NCBI GenBank assembly: GCA_020310875.1
Contig: CM035441.1
Coordinates: 90,222,495 to 90,286,494 of the forward strand
Direction: 5' to 3'
Length of the DNA: 64,000 nt
Origin: Ceratopteris richardii
Lineage: Eukaryota; Streptophyta; Polypodiopsida; Polypodiales; Pteridaceae
The position numbers were made by a program, and so were the translations under genes. Every line of letters begins with the position of its first letter. Positions within the stretch are counted from its first letter, which is position 1. This document shows positions 1 to 10,087 of the stretch, one piece after another. The notes under the pieces are model-generated. The model worked only from the letters and a program-made list of their open reading frames with translations. It ran no database searches and was not told the origin of the DNA.

Positions 1-1421
1 TGAAAGGCTCGAACTTAACTTTGAGCCTCTATAAATTGAATAGAAGAAGTTCAAAATTAAGTGAGCCAAACATGATAGTATCCACAGTTCAAGCCTTTCA
101 ATAGAAGATCAAAATATGAACAAAAGATGCTCGATCTTAAGTTCGAGCCTCTTAACTCTTGCAAGAGATATCCGGGTCAAACTTAACTTCGAACCTTTGA
201 ATCATATCAAGGTTGTTCAGATGGCCCATGAGTTTTGAGTTTGTTGTGTCACATAATATGAGGCATGAGGCTCGAACTTAAGTTCGAGCCTTTTAATCAT
301 ATCAAGTTTCAGTCTATTGAGTTAGATGATATGAGTTTGAGCCTCTTAGCTTTTCCAGCAATAAGAATTGAATCTCTCTTGAACTTAGAGTTGAAGAGGA
401 TCAAACTCAAGTTTGAAGCTCCATTCAATGTGCAGTTTGAAAGGCTCGAACTTAAGTTTAAGCCTCTATTCAATTTAGAATAGAAGAAGCTCAAAATTAA
501 GTGAGCCAAACATGATAGTATTGTACAACTAAAATACACACATACAAAGACCTACATAATATCATTTCAGGGATGGTTTGAGTGCCTCTTAACATGCTAG
601 CATCAAAATGAAGTTAGAGATTTTTATTCTTGTAGTTTGCTTGATTGGCTCAAATCAATGTGCAGTTTGAAAGGCTCGAACTTAAGTTTGAGCCTCTATA
701 AATTGAATAGAAGAAGTTCAAAATTAAGTGAGCCAAACATGATAGTATGCACAGTTCAAGCCTTTCAATAGAAGATCAAAAGATGAACAAAATATGCTCG
801 ATCTTAAATTCGAGCCTCTTAACTCTTGCAAGAGATATCCGGGTCAAACTTAACTTCGAACCTTTGAATCATATCAAGGTTGTTCACGTGGCCCATGAGT
901 TTTGAGTTTGTTGTGTCACATAATATGAGGCATGAGGCTCAAACTTAAGTTCGAGCCTTTTAATCATATCAAGTTTCAGTCTATTGAATTAGATGATATG
1001 AGTTTGAGCCTCTTAGCTTTTCCAGCAATAAGAATTGAATCTCTCTTGAACTTAGAGTTGAAGAGGCTCGAACTTAAGTTTGAGCCTCTATTCAAACTTA
1101 ACTTCGAACCTTTGAATCATATCAAGGTTGTTCACATGGCCCATGAGTTATGAGTTTGTTGTGTCACATAATATGAGGCATGAGGCTCGAACTTAAGTTG
1201 GAGCCTTTTAATCAAGATTCACTTGAACTTAGAGTTGAAGAGGCTCAAACTCAAGTTTGAAGCTCCATTCAATGTGCAGTTTGAAAGGCTCGAACTTAAG
1301 TTTGAGCCTCTATTCAATTTAGAATAGAAGAAGCTCAAAATTAAGTGAGCCAAACATGATAGTATTGTACAACTAAAATACCTACATACAAAGACATACA
1401 TAATATCATTTTAGGGATGGT
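1..1421. repeat. 667-bp tandem repeat carrying palindromic modules
   Basis: The sequence from position 1 recurs from 668 with period 667, and a rearranged third partial copy covers about 1090-1421. Each unit holds several near-perfect palindromes built on the half-site GGCTCGAACTT followed by its complement. I find ten: about 6-27, 129-149, 269-290 (a perfect 22-bp palindrome), 443-464, 673-694, 796-816, 936-957, 1065-1086, 1184-1205 and 1287-1308. The short open frames here (for example 265-483 and 932-1153) are copies of one another and reflect the repeat, not a protein. The left end of the array lies outside the window. Function unknown. Confidence 0.85.
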
Positions 1422-1424
1422 TTA

Positions 1425-1709
1425 AGTGTCAAGTAGCTAGTAGGGCTAAAATACTGGATGCAAGATTAAACTTTTGGGGACAATGCTATTCAGATAGATG
1501 CAAATATGTATTGGATTGCATGAGTATGATGTACAAAGGTAACTTTCTGAACTCAAGTAAGCGCTTGAGTTTTAATTTCATGTTTGATGCAAAAGAAGTA
1601 TGTATCAAGGCATGGTATTTAATTCATGGTATTGGAAAGAGCTCATTTTATAGGCTACGAGAAAAGTTTCTACTTGGTCAAAAGGTATCCATTCATGGGA
1701 ATAATGTAA
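1425..1709 (+). pseudogene. Transposase-like (DUF7869-type) pseudogene, upstream part
   Basis: An open frame encodes cysteine-containing sequence followed by IHGIGKSSFYRLREKFLLG. This resembles the N-terminal region of a large family of transposon-associated proteins (many annotated with a DUF7869 domain) in which a motif of this kind precedes the catalytic part. The frame is broken at 1709 by the copia element at 1710-8265. It resumes in the same phase at 8271, once one copy of the 5-bp target duplication (TGTAA) is discounted. The start of the gene is not visible; upstream sequence is the tandem repeat. Family assignment is by recalled resemblance and should be treated as moderate. Confidence 0.6.
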
Positions 1710-2742
1710 TGTTGGACTTTATTGATCTCCAAAGTACAGCTAGAAGTAGGTGAAACCCAACAGGACCTAGTTGACTTTTTCACAAACTTGTATGCACAGA
1801 CCAATTTTCTTGCAGAGCAAATTGCTCTTTACTCACTTGGAATTTTCCAAAACTGTTTCACACACATAAACTAGACTCTAAGAGCTTTCCAACAAGATAT
1901 AGAACACCTCAAATGGATAAATACACAATGAGCTATGACCTCTGCAATATGCAGCTTTAATGGAGACCTTGAAATAGAGATGAACCTGAGGACACACATC
2001 ACTTGCAGAGACTACTGCTCTTAACTCACAACTCCAATGACTTTGAAACTTTCCAGAATAGAAGTAGACTTAAAGAGCTTTCTAACAAGCGAAAGAACAC
2101 ATGATTTGGATACATACACAAGGATATATGACCTCTGCAAGTTTGAGGTTTAATGGAGACCTTCAGCAGGGATAAAAAACAGAGAACACACACTACTTGC
2201 AGAGAGTATTGCTCTCAGCTCACACATCCAATGATTATGAAAATTTCCAGGAAGAAAGTAGACAGTAAGCGCTTTCAAATGAGCTATCAAACATGTAATT
2301 TGGATATATAATCAGGGAGATACAAGCTCTGCAATCTCTGCATACAAAACTACAGCACTGTAGAGATACACATATGACTCTCTTGGACATCCCACAAGAT
2401 CACGACTTTTCTCCTCTTTTTATAGCATGGGAAACTAATCTAAAACCTTCCTAATACATCTAAATTTGTGGTAGACACTTGGATGGAGGTATTACATGAC
2501 TCAAGTGCTCAAATAAGCAAAGTATTGATGGACTTTGAGAACTAGCCACATCGACCTTCCACTAGGACACCACTGAAGCTCCCTTGTGACTCACTAATTT
2601 GACTCACCATGTTCTAGAACTCACGTGGTATTTTTGCTACATTTTATGAATAATATGAGCCTTCTTGAAGTATTTGAAGACTTCCCAAAGGTATTTACAT
2701 AATTTGAAACTTGTACCCTAGATAAAACAAATGTTCGCAACA
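1710..2742 (-). repeat. 3' LTR of copia-1
   Basis: 1,033 bp, TG...CA ends, adjoining the polypurine tract CTTGAGGGGGAGAA (minus strand, just right of 2742). A TATA-like CTATAAAAAG on the minus strand lies near 2412-2425, equivalent to the promoter position in the other LTR. Confidence 0.95.
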
Positions 2743-2751
2743 TTCTCCCCC

Positions 2752-5700
2752 TCAAGTTTCAAAGGGTATTTCCTTCATGCCAAGAATATAGTTGAATCTT
2801 TGAAGCTTTGGTCCATCCAAGGATTTGGTGAAGATATCTGCAACTTGATCCTTTGTTCCAACAAAAGAAACCTGCACTTCATTGTTCATGGCCTTCTCTC
2901 GAACATAATGATAGTGAACCTCTATATGCTTTGTTCTAGCATGAAAAATAGGATTTGAGGTCATATGAATGCTGCTCAAGTTATCCCCATATATCAGTGG
3001 TACATCAACCTGCACATTCAAGTCATGAAACAACTTTTTAAACCACATAACCTCAGTAGTAGCCAATGCTAAACCTCTATACTCAGCCTCTGTAGAAGAT
3101 AAAGCAACTGTAGGCTGTTTCTTTGAACTCCATGTTAATGTCTTGTTTCCTGCTATTACCACATATCCACTTGTGGATCTTCTGTCATCTTTGCTTCCAG
3201 CCCAATCTGCATCACTAAATACTTTAAGAGTTAGATCAGCATCATGACTATAAAATAATCCTTCATTCATGGTACCTTTCAAATACCTAAGCACTCTTTT
3301 CGCTGCATGCATATGAGGTACTCTAGGTTCATGCATAAACTGTGACAATACTCCCACTGCATAACATATATCAGGTCTAGTTTTTGTTGCATAAATCAAA
3401 GATCCTACCATGGATCTATATACATTCATATCATGCAATTCATCACCTTCCTTTGCGCTTAGCTTTACATTACATTCCATTGGAGTAGAAACAAATTTAC
3501 ATTCCTGCATACCAAACCTTTTCAGCATATCACATATATACTTTCTTTGTATCAACCACATACCTTCATCGCTATAAACAATTTCAATCCCAAGAAAGTA
3601 TCTGAGCAAACCAAGATCTGAAATTTTAAATTCTTTTCCCAAATTACCTTTTATCTCATCAATTGCTTTTGCGTCATTCCCTGTAATCAACAAGTCATCC
3701 ACATAAATGCATACATAGACACACATGCCATCTACATGTTTTACATAAAGTGAAGGATCAGCATGACTCGCTGTGTATCCTTGCAGCATAAGATACTTTA
3801 GCAACCTTGCATTCCATGCTCTTGGTGCCTGCTTAAGACCATACAATGCCTTCTTTAACCTGCATACATGATTAGGACATTTTGCATCCACATAACCATC
3901 TGGTTGTGACATATACACTTCTTCATTTAACTCACCATTAAGAAAGGCATTCTTTATATCGAGTTGATATATATTCCATCTCTTACTTGCAGCTAAAGCC
4001 AACAAAGTTCTCACCGTTGCCATATTTGCTACTGGACTAAATGTTTCCTCATAGTCCACACCTTGAGTTTGATTATATCCTTTTGCTACAAGTCTAGCCT
4101 TATATCTAGACACACTACCATCACTATTTCTTTTAATCTTAAAAACCCACTTACAACCAATTACCTTTTGCTTTGGTGTACTTGGAACTAAATTCCAAGT
4201 CTTGTTATCATGAAGTGCTTCCATTTCTTCTCTCATTGCTTTCTCCCACTTTTCATCTCCTTTGGCCTCATCATAACATGTGGGTTCATTTTCCTGCTCA
4301 ACTTTTGTCATAAAAGCATAATGAGTATTCATGAAAGATTCATAAGTATACCTTTGAGGTTGCTTACTTACTCTTGAAGTTCTTCTTACCTCCAATGTAG
4401 ATGCTCTTCCTTTCTTATTAGGAACCTTTGATGATTCTCCATACTCACATACATCACTAATTTCCTCTCCTTCATCATTAACTTCAACAAGTTTGAGTTT
4501 ACCTTTACTTTTAACACTTGGAGGTGACTCTTGCCTTAATCTTCCATTGAAAGCTGATCCTCTTTCTTCATCTAAACCACTCCTTTCATCATTTAAACTT
4601 CCTGATGGCTGAACTATGCATTCATCTCCTTCAACCACACCTTCTTCATTTTCATCCATGACCTGCAAACAATTCTTATCTGCATACCATGAAAGTGATT
4701 CATCAAAGTTTACATCTCTTGACACAACAACCTTATTGGTATGAGGATTATAGCATCTATATCCTCTTTGAGTATCTGCATAACCAATAAATATACATTT
4801 TTCTGATTTCGTATCAAGTTTAGATCTCACCTCACTAGGTACATGTACATAACATACACAGCCAAATACTTTCAAATGACTTACACTTGGTTTCCTTCCA
4901 TGCCATACCTCATATGGTGTCAAATGATGAACTCCAGCAGTCGGAACTCTATTCATAATGTAAACACTTGTGCTAACAGCTTCAGCCCAAAAATAATTAG
5001 GCAAACACATATCATTAAGCATGCTTCTAGATGCTTCTGCTATGATTCTGTTTCTTCTTTCTGCGACTCCATTTTGTTGTGGAGTATACCTGCATGTAAC
5101 TTCTCTTTTGATACCTTCATCATACAAAAAATTAGTAAAAGCTTGAGAGAAATACTCTCCTCCTCCATCGGATCTTAGCTTCTTAATATACCTTCCTGTT
5201 TGCTTTTCGACATATGATTTGAACTTCTTGAAACAATCAAAGACCTCACTCTTATGTTTAATAAAATACACAAATGTCATTCTACTATGATCGTCAATGA
5301 ATGATACATAGTACTTATTACCAACCAAGGATGCCTCTTTAGTAGGTCCCCACACATCTGTGTGTATGAGATCTAGCAAACCATCACTTACATAGCTTGA
5401 ATGCTTGAAAGGTTGTCTACTCTGCTTACCCATTTGACATGCTTCACAAAGATGCACCATATGTTGCTTAGTAAGATCAGGTAATCCTTCAACAATCCTC
5501 TTCTTTGATAGCTCCTTTAACCTGTGTACATTCATGTGTCCAATCCTTTTGTGCCATAGATCAAGCTCTGCTATTCGATGCATACCATAAGAGAAATAGT
5601 TTGTATGATTTGGGTTTACCTTGAATGTAAACAATCTACCTTGTTTTTGACCTCTAGCAATTAACCTCCTTTGCTTTGGATCCTCAATGAAGCAACCTGC

Positions 5701-6984
5701 ATGATTAAATCTCACTTGTAGACCTTTTTCTACCATTTGACCAACCGACATCAAATTCTTAGTGATCGTTGGCACATAAAGTACATCCTTCAAGCAATTT
5801 TTCTTGCTCTTATCTTGCATAACAACATCTCCAACCTGCATAATCTTATGTGTTGTATCATCTCCTGTTTCAACATGACCTTTACATGACGGATTATGCA
5901 TATTAGAAAACCATGAAGCATCATGAGACATGTGATTAGAACAACCACTATCTACATACCATACATCGCTATTGCAATTCATCTTAGTTTCTACATTCAT
6001 CATAAGAAGAGAATCATAATCATCACTTTTACCTTCAACTGCATAATTTCCTTGTTGTTTACCTCTTCTTGAATAGCCTCCTCTTTGATTACCACCTTGA
6101 TTATTTTCATTTTGATAACAATCTTTGGCATAGTGTCCATACCTTCCACATATATAGCAATTGTTCTTATTATCTTCACTCCTTTGTCTTTGGTTGTAGT
6201 TGTAGTAGCCTCTCGTACCTCTAGCGTTTGATCTTCCTCTTCCTCTTGTGTTGAAGAAGCCACTTGAAGTCCTTTGATCATCGCTCCTTCTTCCTCCACC
6301 TCTATTTGAACCTCTTCCACCTCTGTTTCCACCTCTTGATGATCCTACATAAAGAGCTTGTCCTTGAGATCCTTTTTGATTTGAAGTAGAGCCATTTAGA
6401 TTCATCTCCTCCGTGACCATGAGGGCAATAAGTTGATCAAAATCTGGTAATTCTCCTCTGACATAAACTGAAGTAATGAAGGGTTTCCATCTCTCATCAT
6501 CTTTGAGTCCGTTGAGAGTATGTGCAACCAAGTCGTCGTCCTCCACATGAGCTTGAATTGATCCTAGTTGATCTGCAATCTCTTTAACTTTCAATATGTA
6601 ATCATTGACCGATGTCCTTGTATCTTTCTTTATGTTATTCAACTCATTTTTGAGTTGAATCTTCCTTGCTCTTGTACCTGTAGCATACAACCTTTCCAAT
6701 GCAAGCCAAACATCTCTACTTGTGTCTAGATCTTGTATGTGTCCTACCATTGAATCTTGAATATTTTGTGATAAAATGAATATAACCCTTTTGTCTCTCT
6801 CATTCCAAAGTCTAAACTCCCTCAATTGTTGCTGATTTGGGTCCTCTGGTAATGTGGGTTTGATATCTGTGCCGTCAATCAAACCATACAAGCCTCTACC
6901 TTGCAAGTATGCTGTGATTCTAAACTTCCATGCTTGATAATTGGTCTTATCAAGCTTCTCTATTTGTGCATGTTGGTCTCCCAT
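2752..6984 (-). CDS. gag-pol: Gag-Pol polyprotein of copia-1
   Basis: A single 1,410-residue polyprotein that would form the virus-like particle and copy and integrate the element. Domains in order: Gag (about 1-200, opening with the copia-type QIEKLDKTNYQAW); an RGG-rich linker; a CCHC zinc knuckle (C276, C279, H284, C289); aspartic protease (DSG at 345-347); integrase with HHCC zinc site (H478, H483, C513, C516) and catalytic D543, D606, E642 (D-35-E); reverse transcriptase with D1009 and YVDD at 1094-1097; RNase H with D1258, E1299 and D1334. Protease-integrase-RT-RNase H is the copia order. The start ATG at 6984 lies about 250 bp downstream of the primer site. No stop or frameshift is present, unlike the other copia copies in this window. 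Confidence 0.97.
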   Translation of the reverse strand: MGDQHAQIEKLDKTNYQAWKFRITAYLQGRGLYGLIDGTDIKPTLPEDPNQQQLREFRLWNERDKRVIFILSQNIQDSMVGHIQDLDTSRDVWLALERLYATGTRARKIQLKNELNNIKKDTRTSVNDYILKVKEIADQLGSIQAHVEDDDLVAHTLNGLKDDERWKPFITSVYVRGELPDFDQLIALMVTEEMNLNGSTSNQKGSQGQALYVGSSRGGNRGGRGSNRGGGRRSDDQRTSSGFFNTRGRGRSNARGTRGYYNYNQRQRSEDNKNNCYICGRYGHYAKDCYQNENNQGGNQRGGYSRRGKQQGNYAVEGKSDDYDSLLMMNVETKMNCNSDVWYVDSGCSNHMSHDASWFSNMHNPSCKGHVETGDDTTHKIMQVGDVVMQDKSKKNCLKDVLYVPTITKNLMSVGQMVEKGLQVRFNHAGCFIEDPKQRRLIARGQKQGRLFTFKVNPNHTNYFSYGMHRIAELDLWHKRIGHMNVHRLKELSKKRIVEGLPDLTKQHMVHLCEACQMGKQSRQPFKHSSYVSDGLLDLIHTDVWGPTKEASLVGNKYYVSFIDDHSRMTFVYFIKHKSEVFDCFKKFKSYVEKQTGRYIKKLRSDGGGEYFSQAFTNFLYDEGIKREVTCRYTPQQNGVAERRNRIIAEASRSMLNDMCLPNYFWAEAVSTSVYIMNRVPTAGVHHLTPYEVWHGRKPSVSHLKVFGCVCYVHVPSEVRSKLDTKSEKCIFIGYADTQRGYRCYNPHTNKVVVSRDVNFDESLSWYADKNCLQVMDENEEGVVEGDECIVQPSGSLNDERSGLDEERGSAFNGRLRQESPPSVKSKGKLKLVEVNDEGEEISDVCEYGESSKVPNKKGRASTLEVRRTSRVSKQPQRYTYESFMNTHYAFMTKVEQENEPTCYDEAKGDEKWEKAMREEMEALHDNKTWNLVPSTPKQKVIGCKWVFKIKRNSDGSVSRYKARLVAKGYNQTQGVDYEETFSPVANMATVRTLLALAASKRWNIYQLDIKNAFLNGELNEEVYMSQPDGYVDAKCPNHVCRLKKALYGLKQAPRAWNARLLKYLMLQGYTASHADPSLYVKHVDGMCVYVCIYVDDLLITGNDAKAIDEIKGNLGKEFKISDLGLLRYFLGIEIVYSDEGMWLIQRKYICDMLKRFGMQECKFVSTPMECNVKLSAKEGDELHDMNVYRSMVGSLIYATKTRPDICYAVGVLSQFMHEPRVPHMHAAKRVLRYLKGTMNEGLFYSHDADLTLKVFSDADWAGSKDDRRSTSGYVVIAGNKTLTWSSKKQPTVALSSTEAEYRGLALATTEVMWFKKLFHDLNVQVDVPLIYGDNLSSIHMTSNPIFHARTKHIEVHYHYVREKAMNNEVQVSFVGTKDQVADIFTKSLDGPKLQRFNYILGMKEIPFET

Positions 6985-7217
6985 AATACAAATGCTAAGC
7001 TTCCTCCTTTAAGCCTCCTTTCCAATGTGTGTGATGGGAAGAAATATAATATTTACCTTGTAAATGAGGTATGTGCACCTTTCTTTGCTTGGATGTTGCT
7101 TCAGATGCCTCCTTGCAATCTTCTTCTACCTTTGTGTAGTGTTGATGATGAACTGCTTCTTTGATAGCTTCAAATTCTTCGTCAACGTATGATAACCTTC
7201 TCCAAGCCTTCAAGTAC

Positions 7218-7232
7218 TTGCTCTGATACCAA
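7218..7232 (-). promoter_or_regulatory. Primer binding site (initiator tRNA-Met) of copia-1
   Basis: The minus strand reads TTGGTATCAGAGCAAG immediately after the 5' LTR. Its first 12 bases match the common plant retrotransposon primer site complementary to the 3' end of initiator tRNA-Met. Confidence 0.92.
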
Positions 7233-8265
7233 TGTTGGACTTTATTGATCTCCAAAGTACAGCTAGAAGTAGGTGAAACCCAACAGGACCTAGTTGACTT
7301 TTTCACAAACTTGTATGCACAGACCAATTTTCTTGCAGAGCAAATTGCTCTTTACTCAATTGGAATTTTCCAAAACTGTTTCACACACATAAACTAGACT
7401 CTAAGAGCTTTCCAACAAGATATAGAACACCTCAAATGGATAAATACACAATGAGCTATGACCTCTGCAATATGTAGCTTTAATGGAGACCTTGAAACAG
7501 AGATGAACCTGAGGACACACATCACTTGCAGAGACTACTGCTCTTAACTCACAACTCCAATGACTTTGAAACTTTCCAGAATAGAAGTAGACTTAGAGAG
7601 CTTTCTAACAAGCCAAAGAACACATGATTTGGATACATACACAAGGATATATGACCTCTGCAAGTTTGAGGTTTAATGGAGACCTTCAGCAGGGATAAAA
7701 AACAGAGAACACACACTACTTGCAGAGAGTATTGCTCTCAGCTCACACATCCAATGATTACGAAAATTTCCAGGAAGAAAGTAGACAGTAAGAGCTTTCC
7801 AATGAGCTATCAAACATGTAATTTGGATATATAATGAGGGAGATACAAGCTCTGCAATCTCTGCATACAAAACTACAGCAGTGTAGAGATACACATATGA
7901 CTCTCTTGGACATCCCACAAGATCACGACTTTTCTCCTCTTTTTATAGCATGGGAAACTAATCTAAAACCTTCCTAATACATCTAAATTCGTGGTAGACA
8001 CTTGGATGGAGGTATTACATGACTCAAGTGCTCAAATAAGCAAAGTATTGATGGACTTTGAGAACTAGCCACATCGACCTTCCACTAGGACACCACTGAA
8101 GCTCCCTTGTGACTCACTAATTTGACTCACCATGTTCTAGAACTCATGTGGTATTTTTGCTACATTTTATGAATAATATGAGCCTTCTTGAAGTATTTGA
8201 AGACTTCCCAAAGGTATTTACATAATTTGAAACTTGTACTCTACATAAAACAAATGTTCGCAACA
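7233..8265 (-). repeat. 5' LTR of copia-1 with promoter
   Basis: 1,033 bp, same length as its partner. A minus-strand TATA box (CTATAAAAAG, about 7936-7949) predicts transcription starting near 7910, giving a U3 of about 350 bp and a long R-U5 leader before the gag-pol start at 6984. The element's outer end carries the TGTAA duplication. Confidence 0.93.
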
Positions 8266-8270
8266 TGTAA

Positions 8271-10087
8271 TACTTAGAAGAAGTATCAAACATGTAGAAA
8301 TAGCAAAAGCTTTGATACATGATTTCATTGATAATAATGCAGATCAAATGCCACACAAGTTGAGAACATGTACTGATGGTTCTCGTGAAACACAAAGAGT
8401 GCTTCCATCACATTATAAACAAGTGGATATTCGTCGAGAGGTGAATATGACATTAGAGAGTTTGGGATATAATAAATTATCTCAACCAACATTTTCAAGA
8501 ATGTGGAATACAGAATTTAGAACAGTTTCTTTATCAACGTCAAGTACGTTCTCCAAATGTGACTTTTGTACAGGAATAAAAGCAAAGTTACAATCTACTA
8601 AAAACCATGAAGAACGTGCAAGATATTTAGCACAAAGAAGATCTCATATGCTACGTCAAATGAGTTGTAGAAATCTATATTATGCTTGAAGAGTTTCCTC
8701 AGAATTATTTCGAGATAAATATTTATGCATTATTCATGATAAAATGGATCAAAGTAAAACAACTATACCATAGATTAGACCAGTTCCAAAATCTCTTAAT
8801 GGCATTGAGAGATTACCAATATCTTTAACAGGAATGCTTACTCATGGACATGGACAATGTGCTTATGGTCATTTTGCTTTAGGATTATGGCCCAGTGATC
8901 CAAATTTCACAATTGCATCTATTTCAATGTGTTTAAGAAACTTAGAAAAAAAAGATAGTCAGTTGTATGGAGATTTGGGATTGAAGAGTTCTGGTGTGAA
9001 TTACACAAAGAGTCTATTTGATTCTTTGTTGTGGCCTGATGCACTTTATCATCATATGGATGTATTAAAGGAGCAAATTTTATATGACAATGCAACACAA
9101 TGTAATATTACATGCGAAAATCAAAGTAATTCATTCAAGGAATTACCTAAAACATTATTTTTGCAACTTGATAATTGTGGTTCAGAAAATAAGAATCGCT
9201 ATGTCTTTGCATATTTGTCTTTGTTAGTTGCTAATGGGATATTTGATATGGTGCAGCTTGGATTCCTTATGGTTGGACATACACAAGAGGATATTGATGC
9301 TTTATTTAGTTACTTTTCAGAAAAGCTCAGAAAACAATCTATTTTCAGTTTTCCACATCTTATGAGAACTTTTAATGAATGTTGCAGCATGCGTCCAACA
9401 CCTTTTCTTATACAGAAAGTACCAGATTTCAAAAATTTTGTCAAAAGGTACTTAAACCACGGAGCAGATACTCTTATTGGGCATTCGAAACCATTGCAGT
9501 TCAGATTCTACATGAGTCAAGGGGTGCCCTTGATGCAATATAAATTGCATCTAAAAAATATTGATTGGTTACCTGCAAATGGTATAGAGCTATGGAAGAA
9601 AAATGAAGATGGCATATTGAAGCTTCCTGAAGGCGTTCCAAAATTATTGCCACCTAGTGAGTATGTGAAGGATAATGAAAGGGTCATGGAAGTACTTTTG
9701 AGATATGCCAATTGCTAGAAAATGCATCTGGAAGTGAAGGGGGATAACTCAGATTATGGAAAATGGATTAATTCGGTACTTACTTAATGGAAAACCCTTA
9801 TGGAGGTTTTGAAATATCAAATAATATGGAAGGATACATTTTATCATGATTTTTGGCCAAAAAGTGGATGCAAAACATTTGGATCTTCAAATCTTGTGCA
9901 AGATAGTACATTTGATAATGAAGATGCAGATGAAAATGTACACTTTTGTGGTCCATTGCGTAACAAACCAGCAAAGGATTTTGATCCATGCCTTGATGTG
10001 AGAAAAGGATACTACACAGCCATGCATAGGCACATGTGTTTGATAACCCATGCACTTGATTGCTTTATAGTTCATAACTTCTTGTAG
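8271..10087 (+). pseudogene. Transposase-like (DUF7869-type) pseudogene, downstream part
   Basis: One reading frame runs from the copia-1 boundary to 10087 with only four internal stops (TGA 8687, TAG 8771, TAG 9716, TAA 9785). It encodes FSKCDFCTGIK (zinc-ribbon-like cysteines), then DKMDQSK, THGHGQCAYGHF, LQLDNCGSENKNRYVFAYL and MVGHTQEDIDALFSYFSEKL. The spaced acidic motifs (D in DKMD, D in QLDN, E/D in HTQEDID) suggest an RNase H-like DDE nuclease fold, and this layout matches the DUF7869-type family as I recall it. The frame joins in phase to 1425-1709. Codons after 9718 continue the frame to HNFL before a final stop. Inactive: several nonsense codons plus the copia insertion. The DDE assignment is inference. 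Confidence 0.7.

Larger units (their letters stand above)
1710..8265 (-). mobile_element. Complete Ty1/copia LTR retrotransposon (copia-1), apparently intact
   Basis: The element is 6,556 bp and oriented on the minus strand. Two LTRs of exactly 1,033 bp (1710-2742 and 7233-8265) begin TGTTGG and end CAACA. A perfect 5-bp target-site duplication TGTAA flanks it (1705-1709 and 8266-8270). Reading in the element's direction: 5' LTR, initiator-Met primer site next to it, one uninterrupted 1,410-codon gag-pol frame (6984 to 2752), a G-rich polypurine tract (2743-2760) and the 3' LTR. By eye the LTRs differ at about 14 positions, so the insertion is recent. It disrupts a transposase-like pseudogene whose frame matches on both sides. 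All hallmark domains and catalytic residues are present, so it could be autonomous. Confidence 0.97.

Noticed and set aside
265-1153. Short proteins rich in LELKFEP-type repeats
   Set aside because: They arise from the palindromic tandem repeat and are equally open on the other strand.
4843-5178. Plus-strand open frame inside copia-1
   Set aside because: Shadow of the intact minus-strand gag-pol; the same holds for the open frame at 6000-6332 in another phase.
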